A DNA stretch of 64,000 nt from Aquabacter spiritensis (GCF_004346185.1 NZ_SMAI01000004.1:62001-126000); one strand, 5' to 3'; shown: positions 1 to 9,126, counted from the stretch's first letter. The notes: generated by a model not told the origin, from the sequence alone. Numbers and translations: made by a program.

Positions 1-21
1 ATCTCAGAAAAGCATGGCCTC

Positions 22-912
22 ATGGATCTGCGGCAACTGCGCTATTTCGTGACGGTCGCCGAGACCGGCAGCATCAGCGCCGCCGCATCGATGCTGCACG
101 TGGCGCAGTCCGCGGTGAGCCGGCAGATGCGTCGCCTGGAAGAGGATGTCGGCGGGGCGCTGTTCAAGCGCAGCATTGCCGGAACGGCGCTGACCGACAG
201 CGGCACGATGTTGCTGGAGCGGGCGCGCTTCATCCTCGGCGAAGTGGAAAGCGCGGCCAACGACGTCTCCGTCTTCAACCGCGGCATGCGGGGCACCGTG
301 CGCATGGCGGCGCCGGGCAGCGTGGGGCGGGCGCTGTATGTGCCCACGGTGCAGCTCTTCCGCGCCCAATATTCGCACGTTCACCTGGAACTGACCGAGA
401 CCAACACGGCCGATGTGCTTCAGCGCCTGTCGGCCGGGATGCTGGACCTCGGCATCGTGTCCGATCCCGGCGCGCACGAGCACCTGTCCTTCATGCCGCT
501 GCTGCGGGAGGAAACGGTGCTGCTGTGTCCGCCCGGCGGCCCGCTCACGGCTGGCGGGCCGGTGCCGGTGGCGGCGCTGCGGGATCTGCCCATCATCATC
601 CCCGCCGGTCTGCGCCGCATCTTTCAGGAGCGCTTCGGCGATCTGCGCCCCGCGCTGCAGATCGACGGTGTCGGCGCGACCGTGCAATTGACCTTGGCCG
701 GTCTGGGCTATGCCGTGCTGCCGCGCTCGATCGTGTCGACGTCGGGGGCTCTGGAGCCGCTGGTCGCGGTGCCGATCGAAGGCTTCGCCATTTCCCGCAT
801 GCTCGCAACGGTCAAGGGACGGCCCGCGAGCCTCGCGGTCCGCGCCTTCCGGGCGGCCATCGAGGCCGAAGTTGCACGCGGCATCGAAGCCGGCCTGTTC
901 TTGGCCGTGTGA
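22..912 (+). CDS. LysR-family transcriptional regulator
   Basis: The 296-residue protein begins MDLRQLRYFVTVAETGS, the usual LysR winged-helix start, with the recognition helix around AQSAVSRQMRRLEED (about residues 29-43). The rest, from about residue 90, is a LysR substrate-binding domain; stretches such as LDLGIVSD and a TVQLTLAGLGYAVLP segment are typical of the Nac/Cbl-like group. Length is normal for the family. It ends close to the convergent VWA gene and its own upstream region lies outside the window, so its target genes cannot be named. The family assignment is secure; the effector is unknown. Confidence 0.93.
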   Translation: MDLRQLRYFVTVAETGSISAAASMLHVAQSAVSRQMRRLEEDVGGALFKRSIAGTALTDSGTMLLERARFILGEVESAANDVSVFNRGMRGTVRMAAPGSVGRALYVPTVQLFRAQYSHVHLELTETNTADVLQRLSAGMLDLGIVSDPGAHEHLSFMPLLREETVLLCPPGGPLTAGGPVPVAALRDLPIIIPAGLRRIFQERFGDLRPALQIDGVGATVQLTLAGLGYAVLPRSIVSTSGALEPLVAVPIEGFAISRMLATVKGRPASLAVRAFRAAIEAEVARGIEAGLFLAV

Positions 913-944
913 GACGCGCGCGCCCAGGCGCCACGGGCAAAAGG

Positions 945-968
945 GTGCCGCCGCCGGGGCGGCGGCAC
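945..968. terminator. GC hairpin between convergent genes
   Basis: GTGCCGCCGCC and GGCGGCGGCAC form an 11-bp perfect stem around a GG centre, just between the stop codons of the LysR gene and the convergent VWA gene. No clear T run follows on either strand, so a bidirectional terminator is likely from position but not proven. Confidence 0.45.
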
Positions 969-970
969 GA

Positions 971-3900
971 TCACTGCACGCCGGGGATCGGCAGGCGCGG
1001 GTTCGCCGGCGGATTTGCCGGGGAACTTGGCGTCGGCTTGGCCGGTCCTTGCGTCCCCACAGCGCCGCCTTTGGTGTCGGTTTGCGGCACGTCGGGCCGA
1101 CGGACGTCAGTGGGCGGGCGGGCCACCGGGCGGCAGGCATCGCCCTGCATCTGGGTGCCGCTCGGACAGACGCACTGCGTCCCGGCCGCGTTCGGCACCG
1201 CCGGCGGACGGCAGGCCAGCGTCGGCCCCTGGTTCGGCTTCACGCATTCCCGTCCGCGCTGGATGGTTCCCGGCGGACACTCGCAGGTGCCCTTCGGGGT
1301 CATCATGCGGGGCGGGGCGCAGGCGGGCGCCTTCACGCATTCCCGTCCGCGCTGGATGGTTCCCGGGGGACACTCGCAGGTGCCCTTGGGCGTCATCAGA
1401 AGCGGCGGGGCGCAGGCGGGGGCCTTCACGCATTCCCGTCCGCGCTGGATGGAGCCCGGCGGACACTCGCAGGTGCCCTTGGGCGTCATCAGCAAAGGCG
1501 GGGCGCAGGCCGGCGCCTTCACGCATTCGCGTCCGCGCTGGATGGTGCCCGGTGGGCATTCGCAGGCGCCGGTCGGGGTCATCATGCGGGGCGGGGCGCA
1601 GGCGGGGGCCTTCACGCATTCCCGTCCGCGCTGGACGGAGCCCGGCGGACACTCGCAGGTGCCCTTGGGCGTCATCAGCAAAGGCGGGGCGCAGGCCGGG
1701 GGCCGCACGCATTCCCGTCCGCGCTGGATCGAGCCCGGCGGGCACTCGCAGGTGCCCTTCGGGGTCATCAGCAAAGGCGGCGAGCAGGCCGGGGGCCGCA
1801 CGCATTCGCGTCCGCGCTGGATCGAGCCGGGCGGGCATTCGCAGGTGCCCATGGGGGTCATGACGAGGGGGGCGGCGCAGGCCGGGGGCCGCACGCATTC
1901 GCGTCCGCGCGGGGTCGAGCCCGGCGGGCATTCGCAGGTGCCGCGGGGGCTCAGGACGAGCGGCGCGGCGCAGGTGGGAACCTTTACGCATTCCCGTCCG
2001 CGCTGGACGCTGCCCGGCGGGCATTCGCAGGTGCCCTTCGGGGTGAGGACGAGCGGGGCCGCGCAGGTCTTGGGCGGCGGCGCGACACAGCCGCGGCCTG
2101 CGATGAAGGCCTGTCCGGCCGGGCAGCCGGCGACCATCGGCGCGGCGGCCGCGGCGAGGAACGGGGCGCAATGGCCCCAGTTTCCGCCGTTCGACGAACT
2201 GTTCGGGTTGATCTGGCCGTGGGCGGTCGGGAAGTCGGTCGCCACCGGGGCGAGGCCGTCGGCGACGAAGCAGTTGGAATAGGTCCCCGGCGGCACCGGC
2301 GATCCCAGCGTCACCGTGAAGGTCACGCTCTGATTGAGCGCGAGCTGGAAGTTCGGCACCGCGCAGGTCGCCGGGGTCGTGCCGCCCCAGGTGCAGGCCA
2401 CCGGCGGCGCGGCGGTGATCGAGGCGATCGGCAGGGGGGTCGCCGTGCCGCTCGCAAAGACGCCGTCTCCGAACAGGACCGGGCCGTCGAAGGCCATGCA
2501 GCGGGCGGTCACGGTCACCTTGAAGCTGCACGGGATGCCGCCTTCGCCGCCGGGCCGGCAGACCTCGTTCAAGGTCGTCTTCTTGACCCAGAGATAGGGC
2601 GCGGAGCAGGGCTCCGGCGGGGTCGCCACATAATCCTGCAGGCAGACCTGTCCGCTGGCCTCGTCGGGTTCGTGCACCGGCCCGGTTTCGGCATTGGCCA
2701 TATTGTTCGGGACATGTCCGACCGTGCCGGTGCCGACGGCGGTGACCTGCGCATAATTCTTCATGCACAGCCACGTGCCGTTGGTGGGGATCGGCGCGGT
2801 CGGGGCGAGCGTGACCTTGAAGCTCAAGGTCGCGGTGCCGCCGGCGGCCAGCGTCGGGATGGTCCACACCACGGGATCGCCGACCACCGCGCTGGTCGGC
2901 GGCACGGAGGCCGGGTTCGAGGTCGCGACCGGGTTGCTGGGGGTGGTGAGCTGAGGCGGCAGGTCGTCCTGCACCACGACATTGGTCAGCGCGCCCGCGG
3001 TGTTGGTCAAGGACAGGGTGACCGTCACCTCGGTCACCGGATTGGTGTGCATGTTGATGTAGGTCGGCGAGATGCTCTTGGTGAGATAGAGGCCGGGGCA
3101 CATTTCGCGGGCGAGGCCGGTGAGGGTGCTGTTCAAGGTCCCGAAGCTGCTGGAGAGGACATTGCCCCCGAGCAGCGCGTTGAGATGGGTGGACAGGCTG
3201 CCGATGCCGATGCCGATCACCGGGACGCCGGCCGCATAGAGCTGGTTGACCACCGGGATGGCTTCGTTGGTCGCGGTGACCGAGTCGGTGTACTGGGTCG
3301 TGCCGGCGGCATCGAGATAGGCGTTCGGCACGCCGTCTGTGATGAAGACCACGACGGTTCCCGGCGGCGGGCCGGGCAGCAAGGTCAAGGCGGCGGCGAG
3401 GCCGGCCTCCCAATTGGTGCCGCCGAACGGCGCATAGCCGGTCGCGATGCTGGAATAGGTCGTCGCCGCCATCGGCAGGACGGTCTGGGCGGAATCCGAG
3501 AAATGGATCAAAGCCGCCTGCGAGCCGTTGGCCCGGAAGAGGTTGGCGGCATTGTTCAGGGCGCCTTGCACGGTGCCCGCGGACGTGCCGACGCTGCCGG
3601 ATTCGTCGACGACGAAGATCACGTTCATGCCGCAGACCTTGGGCACTTCCGGGGGATCCTCGACCACGTCGAAGCCGTCGTCCTTGAGCGTGACGCAGGA
3701 CGTGTTGTCGGCGAGATTGGAATCGACGCCCGAAGCCGGCGCGATCGCCGCCGTCGCGCAATTCTCCCACGGGCCGGGTCCGGCCGCGGTGGCGGTGATG
3801 GTGATCGCGCCGAGCGCGTCGCCCGCCGCCGCCGGGCCCGCGCCGACATAAGTGCAGGTCAGGGTTGCGCCCGCGGCGATGGGCGCCGCGCCGCAGGTCC

Positions 3901-6289
3901 AGTCGGCGCCGCCCGCGACGGCGGTGAAGGTGAGGCCGGCGGGCACCGTGTCGGTGATGGTGATGGCGTTCGCGCCGGTGAAGCCCGGCCCGACATTGGT
4001 CGGGGTGAGGGTATAAGTGAGGGTCGCGGCGCCGGCGGCCGGCGCGGGGCCGGCAGGTGCCGCCGCCTCGATCTTCCCGGTCTTGACGAGCTTGACGTCG
4101 ACTTTGGGATCGGTCTTCACCTCGATGCCGGCGCAGCTGCGATTGTTGTCCAGCGTCGTTTCCCGCAGCCCGGCCGCGGGCGCGACGCCCACCAGGCCGC
4201 AATTCTCGTACTTCCCGGGATCCTTCACGGTGGCCGTGATGGTGAGCGGATCGGCGATCTGGCCGGTGCCGAAGGTGCCGGGGCCGAAGGCGTGGGTGCA
4301 GCTCAGGCTGCCGGTCGAAATCGGCAGCGCGGGCGCGCAGGACCAATTGGTGCCGGCGGCGGCGGCGAAAACCATGCCCGCCGGCACGGCATCGGTCAGG
4401 GTGATGCTGCCGCCGGGGGCGAAGGGGGCGCCGGCATTGGTGACGGCGAGCGTGAAGTCGATTGTCCACAGGCCGGTCGTGGGATCGCGCACCGACTTGC
4501 CGGCGACCTTGTCGAGCTTGAGGTCGATCTCGGTCGCGCCGCACAGACGGGGGTCGGGATTGGTCAGGCAGTCGGGCAAAACCGGCCAGCACAGGCCGTC
4601 GCGGGCGAAGCCCCAGGGGCAGCCGATCTCGACGAAGAAGCCGCAGGTGCCGTTCGGAAGCAGCGGCCAGGGGCAGGCGCTGATCACCACGACCGGCGGC
4701 CAGACGACGGTTTCGACATAGACATAAGGCGGTTCGGCCGGATAGCCCGGGCCGCCATACCAGGCGACGGGCGGCACGCACGGCACCTTGACGACGCGCA
4801 CGCCGCCGAGATGGCCGGCAATGCGCGGATCGTCTTCGCGGCGGTCGAAATCGATGAAATAGCTGGCCTCGGGCGGCGCGTTGAAGCCGCGCACCGGGCC
4901 GGCCGGGCTGCCCTGGAGGCCGGAGATCGCCAGCGGTCCGCCGGGCTCCATCCATTCGCGCAGGCTCGGATCGTTGCGCAGCTGCTGGCCGGTGGCCCAC
5001 AGCGCATATTCGCAGGCGCCGCCGGTCATGACGCCGTATTCGTCATAGCCATAGCCGAGATCGACGCCGCCATTGGCGTTGCGGTAGGGGCCGGCGAAGC
5101 CGACGGCATATTCCTCCGGCAGCTTGATCCAGCGGCTCGGCGTCGCCGGATCGTTGGGGTCTTCGAGCCAATAGCGCAGCACGCGCGGCTCGCCCGGCTG
5201 GGTCAAAGCGAGATAATCGTAGCTGCCGGTCGGGGCGGTGCGCTGGGCGAGGATCATCGCCCCCTTGTGGGAGAACACGATGTCGGAGACCGCATAGGCC
5301 CCGAACTCGACCGAGACGTCGAGTTCCCAGCGCGGATCGCCGGCGAAGCCGCCGTCGCGCGTCAGACCCACCGACCAGATCTGCGGCGGGGTGCCGTCCG
5401 CGCCGTCGCCGACCGAATAGAACAGCCGGCCCTCGTGAAGCGCGAGGCCCCATACGCGGCGCGGGGCCGGCGCATAGCCCCAGCTCGCGGGATCCTCGGA
5501 CTTGAAGCGCGGATCGGTGATCTCGACCCGGAACGCGGGATCGTACGGCACCGGCGGAAGGCCGGCGGCGGTCCGTCCGGCGGTGCCGTGGTCGAAGGCC
5601 GGCCCGGCCTCCCGGCCGTCGCGGATCGCAAGGCGGTGCACCATCCCGGTATGCAGATCGGAGACGAACAATTGCTGGTGCGCGGCGTCGAAGGCGAGAT
5701 TGCCGAGCGCCGCCCCCGGATTGGCGCGCCCGTTCAAGGCCACCTGCGCGAACAGGCTGACCGCGCCGGTGACGCCGTCCACCTTGTAGATGCTGCCCGG
5801 CCCGCCGCGCAGGTCGGTGCCGAACTGGCCCGGCATCCAGAGCGTGCCGGGACCGCCGGTCTTGCGGCGCTCCAGCGTCCGGTCGGGCAGGGGCGCGGCG
5901 AGGTTCAGGCCGAAGGCCGAGGTCGCGGCGAGATAGGCGTTCGGCGCGATGGCGTCGTCGATCGCGACGCCGAACACCTGGCCGACCGTCTTCGCCGGTA
6001 CGGCCAGCTTTTCCGGCGCGTCATAGACCCGCCCGTCCCACACATAGCCGGGCCGCGACGGATCGAAGAGCCGCGCCGAGATGCCGTCGGGATCGATGAA
6101 GGTCAGATCGTCGATCGTCTTGCCCGGCGGGAGAGGCCGGGCTGGATCGGGCGGCTGCACGCCGGCAAAGCCGGTGACCACCAGGTCGCCGGCCGCAAGC
6201 AGCGGCGGCGGGGTCTGGGCGTCTGCGAAACCGGAAAAGAGGGCCAGGAACCAAGCTGTCAGGGCGACGCGGACCAGAGGCCTGCACAC
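971..6289 (-). CDS. Giant secreted VWA/DUF11 protein with Cys repeats
   Basis: This protein of about 1772 residues has a signal peptide (MCRPLVRVALTAWFLALFSG, then ADAQT). An N-terminal region of about 400 residues looks like a beta-propeller. Two DUF11-like domains (about 600-700 and 736-866) have the TDAVPAGM/TDTVPAGL pattern. A von Willebrand A domain follows (about 885-1080) with a MIDAS motif DESGS at D895, then two more DUF11-like segments. Last come nine 31-residue Cys repeats (1409-1687), a degenerate tenth and a Pro-rich tail. The GTG at 6289 is chosen because AGGAG lies seven bases upstream; a GTG at 6310 is also in frame. A role as an extracellular adhesive or surface protein is inferred from domains. 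No LPXTG or autotransporter barrel is visible, so the export route is unclear. Confidence 0.85.
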   Translation of the reverse strand: MCRPLVRVALTAWFLALFSGFADAQTPPPLLAAGDLVVTGFAGVQPPDPARPLPPGKTIDDLTFIDPDGISARLFDPSRPGYVWDGRVYDAPEKLAVPAKTVGQVFGVAIDDAIAPNAYLAATSAFGLNLAAPLPDRTLERRKTGGPGTLWMPGQFGTDLRGGPGSIYKVDGVTGAVSLFAQVALNGRANPGAALGNLAFDAAHQQLFVSDLHTGMVHRLAIRDGREAGPAFDHGTAGRTAAGLPPVPYDPAFRVEITDPRFKSEDPASWGYAPAPRRVWGLALHEGRLFYSVGDGADGTPPQIWSVGLTRDGGFAGDPRWELDVSVEFGAYAVSDIVFSHKGAMILAQRTAPTGSYDYLALTQPGEPRVLRYWLEDPNDPATPSRWIKLPEEYAVGFAGPYRNANGGVDLGYGYDEYGVMTGGACEYALWATGQQLRNDPSLREWMEPGGPLAISGLQGSPAGPVRGFNAPPEASYFIDFDRREDDPRIAGHLGGVRVVKVPCVPPVAWYGGPGYPAEPPYVYVETVVWPPVVVISACPWPLLPNGTCGFFVEIGCPWGFARDGLCWPVLPDCLTNPDPRLCGATEIDLKLDKVAGKSVRDPTTGLWTIDFTLAVTNAGAPFAPGGSITLTDAVPAGMVFAAAAGTNWSCAPALPISTGSLSCTHAFGPGTFGTGQIADPLTITATVKDPGKYENCGLVGVAPAAGLRETTLDNNRSCAGIEVKTDPKVDVKLVKTGKIEAAAPAGPAPAAGAATLTYTLTPTNVGPGFTGANAITITDTVPAGLTFTAVAGGADWTCGAAPIAAGATLTCTYVGAGPAAAGDALGAITITATAAGPGPWENCATAAIAPASGVDSNLADNTSCVTLKDDGFDVVEDPPEVPKVCGMNVIFVVDESGSVGTSAGTVQGALNNAANLFRANGSQAALIHFSDSAQTVLPMAATTYSSIATGYAPFGGTNWEAGLAAALTLLPGPPPGTVVVFITDGVPNAYLDAAGTTQYTDSVTATNEAIPVVNQLYAAGVPVIGIGIGSLSTHLNALLGGNVLSSSFGTLNSTLTGLAREMCPGLYLTKSISPTYINMHTNPVTEVTVTLSLTNTAGALTNVVVQDDLPPQLTTPSNPVATSNPASVPPTSAVVGDPVVWTIPTLAAGGTATLSFKVTLAPTAPIPTNGTWLCMKNYAQVTAVGTGTVGHVPNNMANAETGPVHEPDEASGQVCLQDYVATPPEPCSAPYLWVKKTTLNEVCRPGGEGGIPCSFKVTVTARCMAFDGPVLFGDGVFASGTATPLPIASITAAPPVACTWGGTTPATCAVPNFQLALNQSVTFTVTLGSPVPPGTYSNCFVADGLAPVATDFPTAHGQINPNSSSNGGNWGHCAPFLAAAAAPMVAGCPAGQAFIAGRGCVAPPPKTCAAPLVLTPKGTCECPPGSVQRGRECVKVPTCAAPLVLSPRGTCECPPGSTPRGRECVRPPACAAPLVMTPMGTCECPPGSIQRGRECVRPPACSPPLLMTPKGTCECPPGSIQRGRECVRPPACAPPLLMTPKGTCECPPGSVQRGRECVKAPACAPPRMMTPTGACECPPGTIQRGRECVKAPACAPPLLMTPKGTCECPPGSIQRGRECVKAPACAPPLLMTPKGTCECPPGTIQRGRECVKAPACAPPRMMTPKGTCECPPGTIQRGRECVKPNQGPTLACRPPAVPNAAGTQCVCPSGTQMQGDACRPVARPPTDVRRPDVPQTDTKGGAVGTQGPAKPTPSSPANPPANPRLPIPGVQ
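1229..2065 (-). repeat. Nine 93-bp coding repeats
   Basis: There are nine head-to-tail copies of a 93-bp unit inside the VWA gene. Each encodes 31 residues with Cys at unit positions 1, 13, 15 and 26, for example CAPPLLMTPKGTCECPPGS followed by a RGRECV segment. Copies differ mainly at positions 3-11 and at the SVQ/SIQ/TIQ triplet. The regular four-Cys spacing suggests two disulfides per unit, which is inference. A divergent tenth unit (GTQCVCPSGTQM) follows on the C-terminal side. Confidence 0.95.
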
Positions 6290-6359
6290 TTTCCGTCTCC
6301 TAATGTTCACCCGATTGTGTTCTCGGGCGCAAACATTACACAGGATCGTGAATGTGGCT

Positions 6360-6600
6360 AGGACCGCACTTGCGTCACATGAGTCTTTATATTTTCAGTT
6401 TTCTGAGTATTTGTTTTGAATTCCGCTCTCGGCGAAAGCGTGAATTTCGTTAAAATTGTGAAAGGTGTATTTTTATGATGTCTTTTATGTAGCTTTATTA
6501 CATAAAACTTTACTCATATTTAAAGAAATATTTTTTATTGACGATTTTCTGGAGATAAATTGAACGGTGTAAATATTTATTCGTAATTTTATTGATTTTG
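6360..6600. promoter_or_regulatory. AT-rich island upstream of the VWA gene
   Basis: About 240 bases are strongly A/T-rich, with runs such as AAATATTTTTTATTG and GTAAATATTTATTCG, in a window that is otherwise very GC-rich. No convincing gene lies in it. It sits upstream of the minus-strand VWA gene, so it may hold that gene's promoter and be a target for H-NS/Ros/MucR-like silencers; this role is inference from composition. Confidence 0.4.
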
Positions 6601-6876
6601 GCGCGCAGGCGCCGCTCAAGGTTGGTCGCAGGCCGGATCCAGGACCAGGGACGTGTCCGGTCGACGGCCGGGCTGGTGCGCAGGCGCGATGCGGCGGCGT
6701 CGGGGATCCCTGCGCGGTGACGGGCCCGCCGGAGCGTCGGCTGTTTCGGTCCGGCGCGCCGCGCGATCTCCTCGCCCGTGTACGAACCCGCCCGTTGCCG
6801 GGGATCCGTCGAACGCCGCGGGGTGTTCGGGTCGCCCGGGGCATTCGACGAGGACGCCTGGCCTGGGGCCGACGGG

Positions 6877-7224
6877 TCAGCCCGTCACTTCGGATGCGGC
6901 CGCGCCGTGTGCGCCCTGGGCCGGGATGAAGCCGGTGTCGGACAGGCCGAAGGCCGACGCGGCGCGGGGGATGAGGCTGGCGACGTCGGGCGCCTGGATG
7001 GCCTTGCGCTCCAGATCGGGCGTCGTGACGACGAAGTCGCAGCCGGATTTGGCGAGGGCGAGGCTCAGCCTCTCTCCCCCGGCGGCCCGGCCGGTGAGGG
7101 TCCCCAGCGGATGCCGCCGCCGCGCCGGGGCGACGTGCGGGTCGGTGTCGGATCGCGCCCCGCTCGTGCGTCCTCGGGGGCAGGGATAGGCGGAAGGGAT
7201 CGGCGAACAGGTGTCCTCGGACAT
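6877..7224 (-). CDS. Doubtful small protein or gene remnant
   Basis: This is an open frame of 115 codons starting MSEDTCSPIPSAYPCPRG. Its last 60 or so residues (LSLALAKSGCDFVVTT, then IPRAASAFGLSDTGFIPAQ) read like real protein, while the first part is Arg/Pro-rich and looks like shadow coding. I do not recognise a family. It could be the 3' remnant of a decayed gene. The rest of 6601-7295 shows no gene I can support. Confidence 0.2.
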   Translation of the reverse strand: MSEDTCSPIPSAYPCPRGRTSGARSDTDPHVAPARRRHPLGTLTGRAAGGERLSLALAKSGCDFVVTTPDLERKAIQAPDVASLIPRAASAFGLSDTGFIPAQGAHGAAASEVTG

Positions 7225-7295
7225 CCCGCCGGTTCCAGCGCCCCCCGGCGCCGGCATCGTCGGCGCCCGTCTCCCCGTCACGAGGACCAACGCCC

Positions 7296-7739
7296 ATGCC
7301 CAGCACCATCCGCCTGCACCGCGTTCTGGCGACCCGCCCGGAGAAGGTCTACCGCGCCTTCCTCGAGGCGGATGCGCTCGCCCAATGGCTGCCGCCCAAC
7401 GGCTTCCTCTGCACCGTCCATCATCTCGACGCGACGGTCGGCGGGACCTTCAGAATGTCGTTCCGCAACTTCACGACCGGCGACAGCCATGCGTTCGGCG
7501 GCGCCTATGTCGAACTCGTCCGCGATGCGCGGGTGCGCTACACCGACACGTTCGACGATCCCAACCTGCCGGGCGAGATGCAGGTGACCGTGACGCTGAA
7601 GGCGGTGTCGGTGGGCACCGAGCTGGAGGTCGAGCAGGCCGGCATTCCCGATCTGATCCCCCCGGAGGCGTGCTATCTCGGCTGGCAGCAATCGCTGCGC
7701 AACCTCGCCCGGCTGGTCGAGCCGGAGATCACCCAATAG
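7296..7739 (+). CDS. SRPBCC/AHSA1-type protein
   Basis: The protein has 147 residues. The start MPSTIRLHRVLATRPEKVYRAF, the segment ALAQWLPPNGF and a C-terminal helix (GWQQSLRNLARLVE) are the signature of the AHSA1/START-like (Bet v 1 fold) family, which binds hydrophobic ligands. Length is normal. It is convergent with the triple-RidA gene and separated from it by two strong hairpins, so it is probably not part of that operon. No specific ligand can be read from the sequence. Confidence 0.85.
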   Translation: MPSTIRLHRVLATRPEKVYRAFLEADALAQWLPPNGFLCTVHHLDATVGGTFRMSFRNFTTGDSHAFGGAYVELVRDARVRYTDTFDDPNLPGEMQVTVTLKAVSVGTELEVEQAGIPDLIPPEACYLGWQQSLRNLARLVEPEITQ

Positions 7740-7759
7740 CGCGTCGAGACTGCCGGGCG

Positions 7760-7806
7760 CGGCGCAGATCCTGCGCCGACGGTGGCCGGGGCGCGGCCGC
7801 CCCGGC
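7760..7806. terminator. Two adjacent hairpins between convergent genes
   Basis: CGGCGCAG-ATC-CTGCGCCG (7760-7778) and GCCGGGGCG-CGGC-CGCCCCGGC (7785-7806) are perfect 8- and 9-bp stems with short loops. They lie between the stops of the SRPBCC gene and the triple-RidA gene. Position and stem strength suggest termination for both strands; no T run is present. Confidence 0.5.
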
Positions 7807-7812
7807 GCGCCG

Positions 7813-9063
7813 TCAGCGCACGCCGATCAGGTCGATCTCGATCAGGGTGTCCTTGATCAGGAGGCCCGAGGTTCCGATCGTCGTGCGGGGCGGGGGCACC
7901 GCGAAATATTCTCGCCACACCTCGTCGAAGCCGGCGAAGTCATTGAGGTCGGTCAGGAACACCTGGGCCTTGACGACCTGGTCGAGCGAGGAGCCCGCCG
8001 CCTCGAAGGTGCGCTTCAGGTTTTCCATGATGTAGCGGGTCTGCAGCTTGATGTCGGACCCGTAATAGGGAAAGGCGGGATGCTTGCGCGCTTCCGCCGG
8101 AACGCCGGTCTTGAAGTCGCTGGCGAGCTGGCCGGCGGCGAAGACGAAGGGGCCGACCGCGACGGCCTCGGAATAATTGGCGATGGGCTTGGCATTCGCC
8201 GAGGTGATGACCTCGTGCGTCAGCCCGTCCTTGGGCACATAGGCGATGAGGTCGATCTCGATCAGCGTGTCCTTTATGAGGAGGCCCGACGTGCCCACGG
8301 TCGTGCGCGGCGGGGGCACCTTGAAATAATCCCGCCAGACCTCGTCGAAGGCGGCGAAATCCTTCAGATCGGTGAGGAAGACCTGCGCCTTGACCACCTG
8401 CTCCAGCGAGGATCCGGCGGCGGCGAGGGTGCGCTTCAGGTTTTCCAGGATGTAGCGGGTCTGCAGCTTGATGTCGGAGCCGTAGAAGGGGAAGGCCGGG
8501 TCGCGGCGCGCTTCGGGCGCGACGCCGGTCTTGAAGTCGCTGGCGAGCTGGCCGGCGAGGAAGAGCAGGCCACCGATCTCCACGGCCTCGGAATAATTGG
8601 CGAGGGGCTTCGGGTTTTCCGACGTGACGACGCGATGGACGCCGAGATCCGGCGCATAGCCGACGAGGTCGATCTCGATCAGCGTGTCCCGGATCAGGAG
8701 GCCCGTCGTCCCCACGGTGGTGCGCGGCGGCGGCACCTCGAAATACTCCTTCCACACCTCGTCGAAGCCGGAAAAGTCGTTGAGGTCGGTGAGGAAGACC
8801 TGGGCCTTCACGACATTTTTCAGCGACGATCCCGCCGCCTCGAAGGTGCGCTTCAGGTTTTCCATGATGTAGCGGGTCTGCAGCTTGATGTCGGACCCGT
8901 AATAGGGGAAGGCGGGGTGCTTGCGCGCTTCCGCCGGAACGCCGGTCTTGAAGTCGCTGGCGAGCTGCCCGGCGGGGAACAGGAGGCCGCCGGCCAGGCT
9001 CGCCTCGGAATAATTCGCCAGCGGCTTGGGATTGCTGGACGTGACGCGCTTGATCTCGACCAC
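7813..9063 (-). CDS. Three RidA domains fused in one chain
   Basis: The 416 residues consist of three tandem RidA/YjgF/YER057c domains with a 139-140-residue period. Each carries NYSEA near its start, AGQLASDFKTG, VVKAQVFLTDL and a PPPRTT(V/I)G motif. The Arg of that motif (R114, R253, R393) matches the Arg that binds the carboxylate of 2-aminoacrylate-type substrates in RidA. Domains 1 and 3 share an identical run of 51 residues (31-81 and 310-360). RidA is normally a homotrimer of about 130 residues, so one chain may fold as a pseudo-trimer (inference). A GTG start with GAAGGGG upstream is used. It is the last gene of the livHMGF-binding-protein operon and would act on imine or enamine intermediates of that pathway. 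Confidence 0.93.
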   Translation of the reverse strand: MVEIKRVTSSNPKPLANYSEASLAGGLLFPAGQLASDFKTGVPAEARKHPAFPYYGSDIKLQTRYIMENLKRTFEAAGSSLKNVVKAQVFLTDLNDFSGFDEVWKEYFEVPPPRTTVGTTGLLIRDTLIEIDLVGYAPDLGVHRVVTSENPKPLANYSEAVEIGGLLFLAGQLASDFKTGVAPEARRDPAFPFYGSDIKLQTRYILENLKRTLAAAGSSLEQVVKAQVFLTDLKDFAAFDEVWRDYFKVPPPRTTVGTSGLLIKDTLIEIDLIAYVPKDGLTHEVITSANAKPIANYSEAVAVGPFVFAAGQLASDFKTGVPAEARKHPAFPYYGSDIKLQTRYIMENLKRTFEAAGSSLDQVVKAQVFLTDLNDFAGFDEVWREYFAVPPPRTTIGTSGLLIKDTLIEIDLIGVR

Positions 9064-9126
9064 GGCATTGCCCCTTCTTTCGGCCGGAAAAGCGCCCCGG
9101 CCGAAGCCAGCCGGGGCGGGTCCGGC

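Noticed and set aside
1229-2065. Regular repeats that could be mistaken for a CRISPR array
   Set aside because: The period is 93 bp, entirely in frame, with conserved Cys codons and no unique spacers. It is a protein repeat.
710-6361. Very long open frames on the plus strand opposite the VWA gene
   Set aside because: They are Arg/Gly/Ala-rich antisense shadows caused by the high GC content. The minus strand has a signal peptide, known domains and a ribosome site.
6485-7309. Overlapping long frames in the stretch after the AT-rich island
   Set aside because: They are Arg/Gly/Pro-rich in several frames at once, as expected for non-coding GC-rich DNA. Only the end of one frame (6877-7224) looks faintly protein-like and is listed with low confidence.
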